Shown here: one piece after another, positions 63,840 to 64,000 of the stretch | How the letters are laid out: each line of letters begins with the position of its first letter | How positions within the stretch are numbered: position 1 is the stretch's first letter | Virus record (IMG/VR): IMGVR_UViG_3300002835_000104 | Coordinates: 18,506-82,505 of that record | Direction: 5' to 3' (one strand) | DNA from: a virus | DNA length: 64,000 bases | Notes under the pieces: generated by a model | Seen by the model: the letters and a program-made list of their open reading frames with translations, nothing else | Told to the model about the DNA's origin: nothing | Databases searched by the model: none | Program-made: the position numbers and the translations under genes

Positions 63840-64000
63840 TATTTGATATCCACATACCAGCAGGATCGAGATTCTTTAAAAACTTTAGCCGAATCGCCAA
63901 AGGTCTCTCCTACCGCAGTTGAAACTCCCGCCGCTTGATAGTCATGTCCAGAAATAATACCACCTTTTTTAATTTTGGGCAACCATGCTTCTATATCTTT
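63839..64000 (-). CDS. SAM-methyltransferase, C-terminal end only
   Basis: The last 53 codons of a gene whose start lies beyond the window edge. DIEAWLPKIKKGGIISGHDY followed by GETFGD and SCWYVDIK match the end of class I (type 24-like) methyltransferases that modify sugars. The stop is TAA overlapping the next ATG (TAATG). It extends the glycan block rightwards. Confidence 0.7.
   Translation of the reverse strand, partial: KDIEAWLPKIKKGGIISGHDYQAAGVSTAVGETFGDSAKVFKESRSCWYVDIK

Overview
The window looks like a 64 kb piece of one large, AT-rich genome of a tailed double-stranded DNA phage (Caudoviricetes). The evidence is a tape-measure protein, tail fibres, giant tail-tip/baseplate-type proteins, and a phage-style replication block containing DnaE, DnaB, DnaG, RecA, SSB, PhoH, a B12-type ribonucleotide reductase and dCMP deaminase. 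Almost every gene overlaps or abuts the next (ATGA, TAATG or 8-11 base overlaps). There are no rRNA genes, no tRNA that I can see, no CRISPR array and no insertion sequence. The host is not determinable. The sulfatase-modifying-factor-like domain in a tail fibre resembles a subfamily common in environmental bacteria such as planctomycetes and verrucomicrobia, but that is only a hint.

The left half (1-32347) is all on the + strand and carries virion genes. In order they are: the 3' part of the tape-measure gene; two long tail-fibre-like proteins that share domains, the first with a formylglycine-generating-enzyme/C-type-lectin domain in permuted order and a cysteine-rich tip; a run of small proteins; an array of cysteine-containing Ig-like repeats with a conserved NWP motif spread over four consecutive genes; a 43-residue Thr/Pro-rich peptide; then three large tail proteins (646, 1991 and 2542 residues) and a small Cys-rich protein.

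The right half (32349-64000) is all on the - strand and meets the left half with a single base between stop codons. Reading in the direction of transcription, it starts at the window edge with a glycan block (63839-58566: methyltransferase end, glycosyltransferases, sulfotransferase-like protein), then dCMP deaminase and class II ribonucleotide reductase. The replication/recombination block follows (55750-40784: PhoH, HNH nuclease, small proteins, RecA, a nuclease, DnaB, primase, dNMP kinase, a RecB/Cas4-like nuclease, a DNA polymerase III alpha subunit split into two genes with a proofreading exonuclease between them, and SSB). SSB has its own consensus sigma70-type promoter and a terminator. 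A second glycan block (40719-34186) follows, then a Vsr-like homing-type nuclease, a putative annealing protein and a zinc-ribbon protein.

Together the genes describe a phage that makes its own dNTPs, carries a bacterial-type polymerase core, and devotes about 15 genes to sugar transfer or activation, presumably to alter the host surface, the virion or the DNA. The most unusual items are the circularly permuted lectin-type domain, the repeat array whose phase runs across gene boundaries, the polymerase split at a non-intein site, and a RecB/Cas4-like nuclease whose catalytic N-terminus can only be translated from a non-canonical (probably AUU) start codon.
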